Shown: positions 7,923 through 16,129 of the stretch, one piece after another
Layout of the letters: each line of letters starts with the position of its first letter
Numbering within the stretch: position 1 is the stretch's first letter
NCBI GenBank assembly: GCA_959020865.1
Contig: CAUEUD010000035.1
Span: 1 to 21,621 of the forward strand
DNA from: Eubacterium limosum
GTDB taxonomy: Bacteria; Bacillota; Clostridia; Eubacteriales; Eubacteriaceae
DNA length: 21,621 bases
Direction of reading: 5' to 3'
Translations under genes and position numbers: made by a program
The notes under the pieces: model-generated
Seen by the model: only the letters and a program-made list of their open reading frames with translations
Told to the model about the DNA's origin: nothing
The model's database searches: none

Positions 7923-10154
7923 CTACAAGGTGGCAGGGGGATCAATTTCGATTGACACTTTTGAGGCCAACCGCTCAATTTCCCCCGCCGCCGTTACTTC
8001 TTCAATAATATGTTTAAAGGCATCCAAATCCTTTGTTTTTAACAAAATTTTCCACCGGATCTGCCCATTTCCACGGATGACGCCAGATAAAAGGGGCTCA
8101 AAAATTTCCACATCCTTTCCAGATTCACAGACTTTCTTTAACGAATGGAAAAACGCACGGCTGTCATTCGCCACCTGTGCTTCATCCGCATGAAACAGAC
8201 TGAACAATACAAGATGCTTTTCCGGCGGATAGCCCATGAGACGCCGATATTCAAATTCCTGTCTGTAAAAATCTGCCGGATTTTCTGAAGTCAGTGCCTC
8301 ATTTGTTATATTGTCTGGTTCATAGGTCTGAATCAGACAGGGGGTATTCTCAGTCACACGGTTGAAAAAACGCTTGTAAAGCTGGTAAGCGTTCTCCGAT
8401 GAACTGTAGTCCCCATGGTTTAAATCACCGTCAATAAGCAGCGCAGCGGCTAACCCGATATTTTGAAAATCAAAATTTCTCAGCAACATCCGGGTACCCA
8501 AAATAATATCCCAGCGTTTCGCTTGGAGCTCTCGATTGACTCTTTTAAAATCTTCATAAGAGGCGATAGTTTCACCGTCCAGTTTTAAAATTTGACTGTC
8601 TGGATAACGATTTTTGAGCAGCGCATAGACCTGGTCAATGCCCAGTCCCAGCGCCTTGATTTTTTTCTCTCCGCATTCAGGACAGACCGTGTTTCTTTTT
8701 TTAGTATACCCGCAGTAATGACATTTTAAAACATCACCTCCTGCATAGTATTTCAGACTGACGCCGCAGGCAGGGCACTTTTCCACATAACCGCAGCTCC
8801 TGCAAAAGACATAGGAGGCATAGCCACGCTTATTGATCAGCAGCAGAGCCGTCTTTTTTACCGCCAGTGTTTTTTCAAGACTCTCTTTGAGGCGGTAGCT
8901 CATAAAGTCAAAATTTCCCGACTTCATTTCATTCTGCATATCCACGATGACAGGCACAGGCTTCTTTCTTACAAAACAGGGCGCGTTGTGAATCCCTGTC
9001 CATTCTCCGGTTTCCGTCTTTTTTACCGCCGCGACGGATGGAATTTCGTCACTGATGATCAGCTCTGCATCGCAGAGAGCCGCGTATTTCTGGGCAATGG
9101 TAATGGTATTATACCGGGGCATTGCAGCCGCATAATAGGATGGATCACGTTCTTCATCCACAACGATGAGCCCAAGCTTTCTGAAAGGCATGAACAATGC
9201 CGCCCTCGACCCCACCAATACCTTTATCTCGCCACAGCTCACCCGTTTAAAAATCTGATACCGCTCCTTCTGGCTGAGCTTTCCATGACAAACCGCCACA
9301 GCGTTGCCAAAATATCGGTATAGCAAGGTCCGCGTCTCAAGGGAAAGCCCAATTTCCGGGAACAGCATCAATGCTGTCTCTCCCCTGCTCAGACACTCCT
9401 CCACCGCCTTGCAGTAGAGCATAAGCCTGATTTCAGAATCTTCCTCAAAAATAAAGCATGGGGTTCCTTTTTGTCGTTTCTCTGAAAACTGACGATACAG
9501 AAAATTGCCGCTCTCCGAGATCACAAGCGATTCTGCCGGCCTTACTTTTCCACCTGTTGCCGTACAGCTTGTATCCCGTTCGTAAGCAGAAACCAGTCCC
9601 TTCTTCTCAAGGGAGCGAAGGCTGCTGCCAACATCTCCCAGCAGCTCACAGATCTCTCTTCTGGTGAAATCCCTTGTCTCAAGCAGCTCGAGAATTTGTT
9701 TCTGTACCGGTCCGCGTACTCTTTCCTTTCGCTCAAGCTGATAGACTTTTTCAGTGGACTGATAGGGCTCAAAGGCGATCCGGTTCTCATGGGGGTCTTC
9801 CTCAGAGATCACCAGCCGCTTGACAACTTTCACAGGGTTTGTAAAATGATAAAGGCCCTCATAAAACAAAGAGCAGTAGGTGCTTTTCATCCAGAGACAT
9901 AAAGCGATCTGTTCCTTTGTTAAAATCGGGCTTTCATCAATAACTGCTTCAAGTTCTTTGATTTTATCCGGATAAGCGGTTTCCTCTTTTACACGGACCA
10001 CAAAGCCCTCAAGCTGACGGTTTCCGTTCCCGAAGGTTACGCCGACGCGCACTCCGGGAACAACGACCGGCTCAAACCTTTCCGGTATTTTATAATCGTA
10101 AGGATGATCAATTCGCTTATTCGTCTGATTTAAATAAATCTCAGCAAATTTCAC
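7923..10154 (-). CDS. priA: Replication restart protein PriA, predicted ATPase-dead
   Basis: Homologue of the PriA replication-restart helicase, 743 residues. The N-terminal 3'-DNA-binding domain (about 1-105), winged helix (about 140-195), helicase lobes and C-terminal domain (about 635-743) can all be followed. All eight zinc cysteines are present (451, 454, 460, 463, 478, 481, 491, 494). The ATPase motifs are not. The Walker A site, normally TGSGKT, reads about 239-244 DSEIRL with no Gly-Lys-Thr. DEEH is DEER (333-336), and SATPS is replaced by SDEIPS (368-373). The GHDFPN motif is NFDFQN (560-565), and the AGRAGR arginine motif is replaced around FFNRVTEN (596-603). It probably loads replication proteins without unwinding DNA. 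It lies 8 bases after rpoZ, with no coaBC gene between. Confidence 0.9.
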   Translation of the reverse strand: MKFAEIYLNQTNKRIDHPYDYKIPERFEPVVVPGVRVGVTFGNGNRQLEGFVVRVKEETAYPDKIKELEAVIDESPILTKEQIALCLWMKSTYCSLFYEGLYHFTNPVKVVKRLVISEEDPHENRIAFEPYQSTEKVYQLERKERVRGPVQKQILELLETRDFTRREICELLGDVGSSLRSLEKKGLVSAYERDTSCTATGGKVRPAESLVISESGNFLYRQFSEKRQKGTPCFIFEEDSEIRLMLYCKAVEECLSRGETALMLFPEIGLSLETRTLLYRYFGNAVAVCHGKLSQKERYQIFKRVSCGEIKVLVGSRAALFMPFRKLGLIVVDEERDPSYYAAAMPRYNTITIAQKYAALCDAELIISDEIPSVAAVKKTETGEWTGIHNAPCFVRKKPVPVIVDMQNEMKSGNFDFMSYRLKESLEKTLAVKKTALLLINKRGYASYVFCRSCGYVEKCPACGVSLKYYAGGDVLKCHYCGYTKKRNTVCPECGEKKIKALGLGIDQVYALLKNRYPDSQILKLDGETIASYEDFKRVNRELQAKRWDIILGTRMLLRNFDFQNIGLAAALLIDGDLNHGDYSSSENAYQLYKRFFNRVTENTPCLIQTYEPDNITNEALTSENPADFYRQEFEYRRLMGYPPEKHLVLFSLFHADEAQVANDSRAFFHSLKKVCESGKDVEIFEPLLSGVIRGNGQIRWKILLKTKDLDAFKHIIEEVTAAGEIERLASKVSIEIDPPATL

Positions 10155-10162
10155 AACTGTTC

Positions 10163-10495
10163 CTATAAATCTTCAGCCATATCAGCGGTTGTCTCCGCAT
10201 CATTACAAAGATCGTCTTCCGGGAAAACAGCCTCTTCAAAAACATCGTCAACCTCTGAGGCTTCTACAGGCTGTACGGGGCGTACAAGATCCTGCGCGAT
10301 TTCCGCAGTCGCAATGGAAACTGGATTATCAATAGTAATTTTGACCAATGGCTCGTCACCATCAATGATTTCTCTTGCTCTTTTAGCGGTTGCCAGCACC
10401 AGCTCATATTTATTGCTCGCCTTGGAAATTAAATCGTTGATGGCTGGGTAGCGCATTCCTTTGCTTGTATAATTATCTGTAATATTTGGTTTCAT
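10163..10495 (-). CDS. rpoZ: RNA polymerase omega subunit
   Basis: Small RNA polymerase subunit that helps fold and retain beta-prime. The conserved core is MRYPAINDL (14-22) followed by YELVLATAKRAREI (30-43), as in Firmicute omega proteins. At 110 residues it is longer than the usual 65-90. The extra part is an acidic C-terminal tail (about 78-110) rich in Asp and Glu with no recognisable domain. Two bases separate it from the gmk stop, and the gmk-rpoZ pairing is standard in Firmicutes. Confidence 0.93.
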   Translation of the reverse strand: MKPNITDNYTSKGMRYPAINDLISKASNKYELVLATAKRAREIIDGDEPLVKITIDNPVSIATAEIAQDLVRPVQPVEASEVDDVFEEAVFPEDDLCNDAETTADMAEDL

Positions 10496-10497
10496 TT

Positions 10498-11130
10498 CTA
10501 CCTCCCTAGAATATCATTTACTTTGTTTTTCAAACGTTCGGTTCTGCATTTTTCAGCAGTGATAATGGATTCGACCTGATACGCCGCCACATTTTTATCC
10601 TGATTAATGACAATATAGCTGTAATCATCCGCATTGGTCATCTCATCATAAGCACAGCTCAGACGCATTTCCATCTGCTCTGCACTTTCTGTGCCACGCA
10701 TTTCAATTCTTCTGCGCAGCTCTTTCATGGACGGGGGCGCTATAAAAATATAAATCCCTTCCTTGTAATTCTCACGAACCTTTGCGGCGCCCTGAATATC
10801 GATCTCCAATATAACATCATACCCTTCTTCGAGCAAATTTTCAACCTTATCTTTGGGCGTTCCGTAATAATGATCATAGACCGTTGCGTATTCCAGGTAT
10901 TTTCCCTGCTCAATGCGCTGTTCGAATTCTTCCTTAGTGACAAAGAAATAATCCCTGCCCGGCACCTCGTTATTTCTAGGTGAGCGGGTTGTCTCGGAAA
11001 TGGAAAGCTGTATCTCCGGGCGGTTTTCACGTACAATCCTGCACACCGTACCCTTACCGGCACAGGAAGGCCCTGAGATGACAATCAGAATTCCTTTTTC
11101 CCGTTCAAAAAATTTTTCTTCACTGCTCAT
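10498..11130 (-). CDS. gmk: Guanylate kinase
   Basis: Phosphorylates GMP to GDP with ATP. 210 residues. The P-loop is GPSCAGKGT (20-28): it keeps the GxxxxGK pattern but has Cys where most homologues have Gly in the GPSG segment. The GMP-binding region STTRSPRNNEVPGRDY-like segment (about 44-60) and the lid region RRRIEMRGTES (134-144) are present. The ribosome site GGAGGAG lies 11 bases before ATG 11130. It follows yicC by 37 bases; remA, which often lies between them in Firmicutes, is absent here. Confidence 0.96.
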   Translation of the reverse strand: MSSEEKFFEREKGILIVISGPSCAGKGTVCRIVRENRPEIQLSISETTRSPRNNEVPGRDYFFVTKEEFEQRIEQGKYLEYATVYDHYYGTPKDKVENLLEEGYDVILEIDIQGAAKVRENYKEGIYIFIAPPSMKELRRRIEMRGTESAEQMEMRLSCAYDEMTNADDYSYIVINQDKNVAAYQVESIITAEKCRTERLKNKVNDILGR

Positions 11131-11167
11131 ATTTGCTTAAACTCCTCCAACTCGTTGACGTTTTTTA

Positions 11168-12049
11168 CTATTCGATATTTTGTATCTGTTCGCGGATTTT
11201 TTCAATTTCGCTTTTGACATCGACCACCAGATTGGCAATGCCAATGTCGTTGGCCTTTGAACCGATGGTATTAATCTCACGGTTTAATTCCTGAACCAGA
11301 AAATCCAGCTTACGGCCAACCGGTTCATCCTCTTCTCCGAGAATTTCTTCCAAACGAGCGGTATGGCTTTTAAGCCGCGTCAGCTCCTCGCTGATGTCCA
11401 GCTTGTCCGCCATAATGGCCACCTCGGTTAAAACGCGCTTTTCATCCACCTCCATGGAATCCGTGTAGGCTTCCACTTTTGCGCGGAGCTCTTCCTGATA
11501 TTTTTTCAGCATCTCAGGACTTTTAGCCTCTATGGCTGAAACAGCCTCTTCAATGGCAGCGCAGCGGGCCGCAACATCCTTTTTGAGGGCTTCTCCTTCA
11601 CGGCTTCGGCTGGTGTCCACCTGTTCCAGGGCTTCCTCCAGCACCGGGGCCATTTTACGCCAGACCGCGTCATAATCCACGCCTTCATCCTCAAGACTTA
11701 CAACATCTGGAAATTTGGCAATCAGGCCCGGACTCAGATCATCGTCAATCATGGAGTCCAGGGTTTTAATTTCATTCAAAACATTGATATACGCTTTAGC
11801 GAGATCGCGGTTAAACACAATCCGTTTATTCTGAGCGTCCAGCTCGTTATATTTGATAAAAACCTCAATACGGCCACGGGCGATTTTTTCACTGATGGCC
11901 TTGCGGATATTTTCCTCAATGAGATTTAAAGACCGCGGCAGCTTCAGAAAAAAATCTCTGAAACGATGATTAATGGTTTTTATTTCAATTGATATCTCCA
12001 ATGCTTCATCTCTGTAATCCTTGCGGCCAAAACCTGTCATACTTTTCAT
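11168..12049 (-). CDS. YicC/YloC family endoribonuclease
   Basis: Member of the YicC/YloC family, shown to be endoribonucleases in recent work. The 293-residue length is typical. The N-terminus MKSMTGFGR and the C-terminal stretch around NTIGSKANDI (about 259-268) and VVDVKSEIEKIREQ (about 274-287) are the family signatures. The middle is highly charged and helical. A strong GGAGG ribosome site precedes ATG 12049. It sits before gmk, as yloC does in B. subtilis. Confidence 0.93.
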   Translation of the reverse strand: MKSMTGFGRKDYRDEALEISIEIKTINHRFRDFFLKLPRSLNLIEENIRKAISEKIARGRIEVFIKYNELDAQNKRIVFNRDLAKAYINVLNEIKTLDSMIDDDLSPGLIAKFPDVVSLEDEGVDYDAVWRKMAPVLEEALEQVDTSRSREGEALKKDVAARCAAIEEAVSAIEAKSPEMLKKYQEELRAKVEAYTDSMEVDEKRVLTEVAIMADKLDISEELTRLKSHTARLEEILGEEDEPVGRKLDFLVQELNREINTIGSKANDIGIANLVVDVKSEIEKIREQIQNIE

Positions 12050-12075
12050 TTTTGTTGCCTCCGTTCTTTTCGGGC

Positions 12076-12954
12076 TTACAATTCTCTTAAAGCTGCAAAT
12101 AACGCCTCTTCTTCATTAGGAACCTGCATTTCATAGGTACCCGTAAAAACAACCTTTGCCGGCCCTGTCATAAAGACAGCGCTTCCATCAAGCTCAATCA
12201 CCAGATCCCCGCCGGATAAACAGGCGTGAACCTTATTGCCAACCAGGCCCATACGGTGCAGCACCGCAACAGTCGCGCAGGTACCAGTACCACAGGCCAG
12301 CGTACGGCCGACACCGCGTTCCCATGTATCCATGGCAATGCTGTCAGGGCTGATAACCTCCGCAAAGCTGATATTACATTTATTGGGGAACATAGGGTGG
12401 TTCTCAAAATATGGGCCAACCTCCTCTATGGGAAAGCTGTCCACATTTTCGACTAAAACAGCCATATGCGGATTTCCCATGGACGCGCATCCATAGGTAA
12501 GCTCCTGATCTTTATAGGCGATCTTCTCACCAAGGAGCGTCGTTTTATCCGAAATAACCGGGATGTCCTGTGTCTCAAAGCTGACACTGCCCATGCTTAC
12601 TCTGATGGTTGATACCCCCCGGTAGGATTCTAAAACCTGGACGCCGATTTTACCGGCTCTGGTCTCAACCTCAAAGGGTTTTGAAGCGTCCACAATCCCA
12701 GCATCGGCTGCATATTTGGCAAGACAGCGGACGCCATTGCCGCACATTTCAGCGATGGAGCCGTCCTGATTGTAATAATTCATTCGCACATCACAGGACT
12801 CCGAAGGCTCGACCAGAATCAAACCGTCTGCACCGATTCCAAAATGCGGCCTGCACATTGCCTCTATTAACGGTGCCGGCAGCTCGATGGACTGATCCAT
12901 ATTGTCAATGACGATAAAGTCATTTCCGGCACCCTGCATTTTTGTAAAATTCAT
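12076..12954 (-). CDS. dapF: Diaminopimelate epimerase
   Basis: Cofactor-independent epimerase converting LL- to meso-diaminopimelate for lysine and, where used, peptidoglycan. 292 residues, slightly longer than the usual 270-280. The active-site cysteine pair is Cys71 in EMCGNG and Cys221 in ACGTGTC. The N-terminal GAGNDFIVID (8-17) and GIGADGL (39-45) are also conserved. It is the first gene of the minus-strand block, behind a plausible promoter and divergent from rqcH. Its position ahead of yicC is not part of the B. subtilis order. Confidence 0.96.
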   Translation of the reverse strand: MNFTKMQGAGNDFIVIDNMDQSIELPAPLIEAMCRPHFGIGADGLILVEPSESCDVRMNYYNQDGSIAEMCGNGVRCLAKYAADAGIVDASKPFEVETRAGKIGVQVLESYRGVSTIRVSMGSVSFETQDIPVISDKTTLLGEKIAYKDQELTYGCASMGNPHMAVLVENVDSFPIEEVGPYFENHPMFPNKCNISFAEVISPDSIAMDTWERGVGRTLACGTGTCATVAVLHRMGLVGNKVHACLSGGDLVIELDGSAVFMTGPAKVVFTGTYEMQVPNEEEALFAALREL

Positions 12955-12993
12955 TCTTAAGCCTATCTTTCCATTTTGAATTATTTATCTTCT

Positions 12994-13022
12994 ATCATAT
13001 CCAAAAAACTTCCAAAAAACAA
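12994..13022 (-). promoter_or_regulatory. Probable sigma-A promoter for the dapF-led block
   Basis: On the minus strand, TTGTTT (13017-13022) and TATGAT (12994-12999) are spaced by 17 bases. Transcription would start near 12987, giving a 5' leader of about 33 bases before ATG 12954. The region is AT-rich and divergent, as expected for a promoter. The -10 is 5 of 6 to consensus, while the -35 is only 3 of 6. Confidence 0.5.
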
Positions 13023-13038
13023 CAGGAAATGCTAGAAT
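13010..13038 (+). promoter_or_regulatory. Possible promoter for rqcH
   Basis: On the plus strand, TTCCAA (13010-13015) and TAGAAT (13033-13038) are 17 bases apart. The -10 is close to consensus and the -35 is poor. It would overlap the divergent dapF promoter, so the two may compete. The leader to ATG 13100 would be about 55 bases. It is the only candidate seen for rqcH. Confidence 0.35.
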
Positions 13039-13099
13039 TATTTGAAAAGATTAAATAAAGAAATAAAAATTTTCAAAATAGATGAAGGGAATTGAACCA

Positions 13100-14911
13100 A
13101 TGGCATTTGACGGCATTACTACCAAACATTTAATAAAGGAATTACAGGAGACCATCACTGGCGGCCGTATCCGCAAAATATACCAGCCCGAAAACGATGA
13201 AATCCGCATGACGATTAACAGGGAAAAAGAAAATTATAACCTCCTGATCTCAGCCAACGCAAACAATCCGCGCGTCTACCTGACCGAAAAGCTCAAGGAA
13301 AACCCAAACACTCCCCCCAGCTTCTGCATGGTGCTGAGAAAACACCTTCTTAACGGCATCATCGTGGACATTGTGCAGCACGAAACAGACCGGGTGATCG
13401 AGTTCAGCATCTCCGGCAAAAATGAATTCAACGATGTGGTGATCAAAAAGTTGGTGGTCGAGATCATGGGCCGAAACAGCAATGTTATTTTAATCGACGA
13501 TAAGACAGACGCCTCTGGTGAAACTCAGGACGGTGAAGATATCATTCTGGACGCCATGAAAAAAGTGGGCTCCGGCTCCAACCGCTACCGCCAGATTCTG
13601 CCTGGCAAGGTCTATATTTATCCGCCTGAAAGCGGACGCCAAAATTTTTTATCCCTGACAGAGGATCGGTACTATGAAATGGTGGCAGAAAACCCCGAAA
13701 CCGTTACCGAACGCTTCTGGGTGCAGTGTTTTCTGGGCCTAAGCCCCATTATCGCCCGAGAATTCTGTTTCAGAGCGGGGCTTAACCCAGAGCTCAAGCT
13801 CAAAGAATTTTCAAAAAAGCAGCTCGGCTATTTGTATCAGGCCTTCCGAGAGGTTATGGAGGAAATTGAAAAAGGGCCCGACTGCGGTATTTATTACTTC
13901 CGGCGTGAAATCGTTGATTTTTCAACAGTCAGTCTCCATCATATGACCGATAGCGAGCGCAGTGCCTATACAAGCGTCTCTAAAATGCTGGAGGCCTTTT
14001 ACTATATCAAGGATAAAAAAATCCGTTTCAAGGCAAAGAGCGCCAACCTGCGGCATCAGCTTGACACCCTGCTGAAAAAAAACTACAAAAAGCTCCAGAA
14101 CCTGCATCAGGATATGGATAACTCCAAAAAAAATGAGAAAAACAAGCTCTACGGCGACCTGATTACCGCCAATATCTACAGGATTGAAAAGGGCATGGAG
14201 ACGATTGAGCTGGTGGACTATAGCGACCCTGAAATGAAAACCGTCAAAGTTCATCTCAAGGTCAATGAAACGCCATCCCAAAACGCCCAGCGCTTTTATA
14301 AAAAATATAACAAAGGCAAACGAGCCCAGATACAGCTGGCCGAACAGATAAAAACCACCGAGGAACAGGTCTACTATCTTGAGAGCCTCACAGGTGGCCT
14401 CGACCAATCCACAGAGCTCAACGAGCTGGACGAAATCCGACATGAATTCATGCATTCTGAATTTAACAAAAAGGGCCTGACCCCTAAGGAAGCCAAGAAA
14501 AAGATCGCGGCTTCCAAGCCTCTGCACTTCATATCCTCCGAGGACTTTGACATTTTTGTTGGGAAAAACAATTACCAGAACGATTATATTTCTACACGCC
14601 TGGGCGTAGATGAGGACTGCTGGCTTCATGTCAAGGATATTCCTGGCTCACACGTCCTGGTGGTAGCAAAGGGGCGTTTCATTACAGAGGATACGCTTCT
14701 GGAGGCGGGAATGCTGGCAGCCTGGCACAGCAAGGCCAAAAACTCCGAAAATGTCCCGGTGGACTACGTAGAGTTCAAATATTTAAAGAAGCCTAAAAAA
14801 TCTAAACCGGGCATGGTTATTTTCACCAATCAAAACACAATGTACGTGACACCCAACAAAGATAAAATCGCCGCGATTCGGCAGGTTTTCGACAGTGATG
14901 AGCAAGCATAG
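13100..14911 (+). CDS. rqcH: Ribosome quality control protein RqcH (NFACT family, YloA/FbpA)
   Basis: Bacterial Rqc2/NEMF homologue. It binds stalled 50S-peptidyl-tRNA complexes and recruits Ala-tRNA to add degradation-marking alanine tails; family members were also described as fibronectin-binding proteins. I start it at ATG 13100 (603 residues): GAAGGGA is 9 bases upstream and MAFDG matches homologues. An in-frame ATG at 13082 has no ribosome site. With this start the Asp-Arg pair falls at 97-98, the same numbering as the essential D97/R98 of B. subtilis RqcH. An NFACT-N domain, a charged coiled-coil middle (about 290-430) and an NFACT-R domain follow, with GKNNYQND, DCWLHVKDIPGSHV and a basic C-terminal part. 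It is the only plus-strand gene and stands alone. Confidence 0.95.
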   Translation: MAFDGITTKHLIKELQETITGGRIRKIYQPENDEIRMTINREKENYNLLISANANNPRVYLTEKLKENPNTPPSFCMVLRKHLLNGIIVDIVQHETDRVIEFSISGKNEFNDVVIKKLVVEIMGRNSNVILIDDKTDASGETQDGEDIILDAMKKVGSGSNRYRQILPGKVYIYPPESGRQNFLSLTEDRYYEMVAENPETVTERFWVQCFLGLSPIIAREFCFRAGLNPELKLKEFSKKQLGYLYQAFREVMEEIEKGPDCGIYYFRREIVDFSTVSLHHMTDSERSAYTSVSKMLEAFYYIKDKKIRFKAKSANLRHQLDTLLKKNYKKLQNLHQDMDNSKKNEKNKLYGDLITANIYRIEKGMETIELVDYSDPEMKTVKVHLKVNETPSQNAQRFYKKYNKGKRAQIQLAEQIKTTEEQVYYLESLTGGLDQSTELNELDEIRHEFMHSEFNKKGLTPKEAKKKIAASKPLHFISSEDFDIFVGKNNYQNDYISTRLGVDEDCWLHVKDIPGSHVLVVAKGRFITEDTLLEAGMLAAWHSKAKNSENVPVDYVEFKYLKKPKKSKPGMVIFTNQNTMYVTPNKDKIAAIRQVFDSDEQA

Positions 14912-14949
14912 TTTAAAAAGCGCGTTAAAAGCATTTTAAATCCTCTAAC

Positions 14950-15133
14950 TTTCACACGACACGGCAAAGCGCAGCGTCATGTGACATAAAAATAAAGGAG
15001 GGCTAGTAAGCGTTTTTCAACTCAGTTTATTTATTTTACTATTTAATTGTATTATAATAAACAAAAGCGGTCTGTTTAAAAATAAAACAGACCGCTTACA
15101 CTTCCTCCGCTTTGTCATATGTGTCGTATGAAA
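14950..15133. repeat. Imperfect long-range inverted repeat around the rluD terminator
   Basis: TTTCACACGACAC (14950-14962) matches the reverse complement of 15121-15133 at 12 of 13 bases. After a short unmatched gap in each arm a further CAAAGCG match follows. The arms are about 160 bases apart and flank the hairpin at 15065-15097. No target-site duplication is visible outside. It could be a miniature element remnant or a folded 3' region. Confidence 0.45.
15065..15097 (-). terminator. Intrinsic terminator after rluD
   Basis: A perfect 13-pair stem (15065-15077 with 15085-15097) closes a 7-base loop. On the minus strand it is followed by TTGTTTATT, so it suits termination of the MATE-ylmH-rluD transcript, about 90 bases past the rluD stop. 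On the plus strand the following bases are not U-rich, so it is unlikely to be the main terminator for rqcH. Confidence 0.75.
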
Positions 15134-15184
15134 ATGCACAGCTTTATTTTTTCAAATGCTATATTTGATTAAAACCCGAAGCAT

Positions 15185-16108
15185 TTACTCAATTTCCTTC
15201 AATCCGTCCAGAATCGCCTGAAAGGCTTCGGGTAAGGGCGCGGAAAACTCCATATACTTGCCGGTGCGTGGGTGCTTGAAGCCCAGCAATTCAGCGTGAA
15301 GGCACTGCCCCTCAGTTTTGAAAGGATTTTTTTTATCCCCCTTGTATAGCGGATCGCCCGCGATGGGGTAGCCAATGGCCTGCATGTGCACCCTGATCTG
15401 ATGTGTTCTGCCGGTTTCCAGCTGAAACTGCATCAATGTATAGCCCTCTGCATAGCGCTTAAGGGTCTCGAAATGTGTGATTGCCTCCTTAGAATTTTCT
15501 TTAACCACCGCCATACGGATACGATCCTTTGGATGCCTCCCGATGGGCATATCAATGGTGCCGCGATTGTTTTCCATAATGCCTTTTACCAGCGCTTTAT
15601 ACTGGCGGGTAATGGAGTGCGCCTTCAATTGCTCCGTCAGATTCTGATGGGCTGCATTATTTTTCGCCACCATCAAAAGGCCAGAAGTATCCTTGTCGAT
15701 CCGATGAATGATCCCCGGCCTGTAAACACCGTTGATGTTTGACAGCGCACCGGTATGGTACATCAAGGCGTTGACCAGTGTGCCGGACGGACTGCCCGGG
15801 GCCGGATGCACCACCATTCCCTTTGGCTTATTGACCACAATCACATCCTCATCCTCATAGATGATCTCTAAGGGGATATTCTCCGGCTCAATCGTGCTCT
15901 CTGCCGGCTCAGGAATCTCCATGGTAATAATCTCTCCGCCTTTCAGCTTATAGCTGGCTTTTTTCTGGCTTCCATCCACCTTTACAGCGCTTTCGGCCAG
16001 TAAATTCTTAATATAGCCCCTGGAAAAATCCGGCTCCTGCTCAGCGCAGTAAGCGTCAAGACGCACACCAGCCTTTTCTTCGGGGACATGGTATTCTTTT
16101 ATTTCCAT
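15185..16108 (-). CDS. rluD: RluA-family pseudouridine synthase (RluD-like, YlyB)
   Basis: RNA pseudouridine synthase of the RluA/RluD family; RluD modifies helix 69 of 23S rRNA. It has an N-terminal S4 RNA-binding domain (about 14-75) and a catalytic domain with HRIDKDTSGL (135-144), whose Asp138 is the nucleophile. Further conserved blocks are GRHPKDR (about 195-201) and ETGRTHQIRVH. Length 307 is typical. ATG 16108 has GAGGA about 9 bases upstream. It follows ylmH by 21 bases. RluD versus another RluA-family substrate cannot be settled from sequence alone, but this neighbourhood fits the Firmicute rluD/ylyB gene. Confidence 0.93.
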   Translation of the reverse strand: MEIKEYHVPEEKAGVRLDAYCAEQEPDFSRGYIKNLLAESAVKVDGSQKKASYKLKGGEIITMEIPEPAESTIEPENIPLEIIYEDEDVIVVNKPKGMVVHPAPGSPSGTLVNALMYHTGALSNINGVYRPGIIHRIDKDTSGLLMVAKNNAAHQNLTEQLKAHSITRQYKALVKGIMENNRGTIDMPIGRHPKDRIRMAVVKENSKEAITHFETLKRYAEGYTLMQFQLETGRTHQIRVHMQAIGYPIAGDPLYKGDKKNPFKTEGQCLHAELLGFKHPRTGKYMEFSAPLPEAFQAILDGLKEIE

Positions 16109-16129
16109 TGATTCATTCCTCGATTTCTT

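Larger units (their letters stand above)
14912..15184. other. 273-base noncoding stretch between convergent rqcH and rluD
   Basis: AT-rich gap containing a 13-pair hairpin (15065-15097) nested in an imperfect inverted repeat (14950-15133). A strong ribosome-site-like AAGGAGGG (14995-15002) is followed by no start codon or open frame. I see no tRNA, riboswitch or credible small gene here. Confidence 0.7.

Noticed and set aside
7910..7978. N-terminal extension of def
   Set aside because: It overlaps the end of priA and lacks a ribosome site, whereas ATG 7909 has AAAGGAGA correctly placed.
10498..11130. Cys in the guanylate kinase P-loop (GPSCAGKGT) as loss of function
   Set aside because: The GxxxxGK pattern and the catalytic Lys remain, so normal activity is expected.
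13922..14629. 235-codon minus-strand open frame inside rqcH
   Set aside because: It is antisense to conserved NFACT codons. Its hydrophobic composition is what reverse reading of Lys/Glu-rich coiled coil produces.
14995..15010. Strong ribosome-site-like AAGGAGGG in the rqcH-rluD gap
   Set aside because: No ATG, GTG or TTG at a usable distance opens a frame, so it does not support a gene.
15018..15120. Small minus-strand frame of about 34 codons starting MTKRRK
   Set aside because: It has no ribosome site and much of it is the rluD terminator hairpin.
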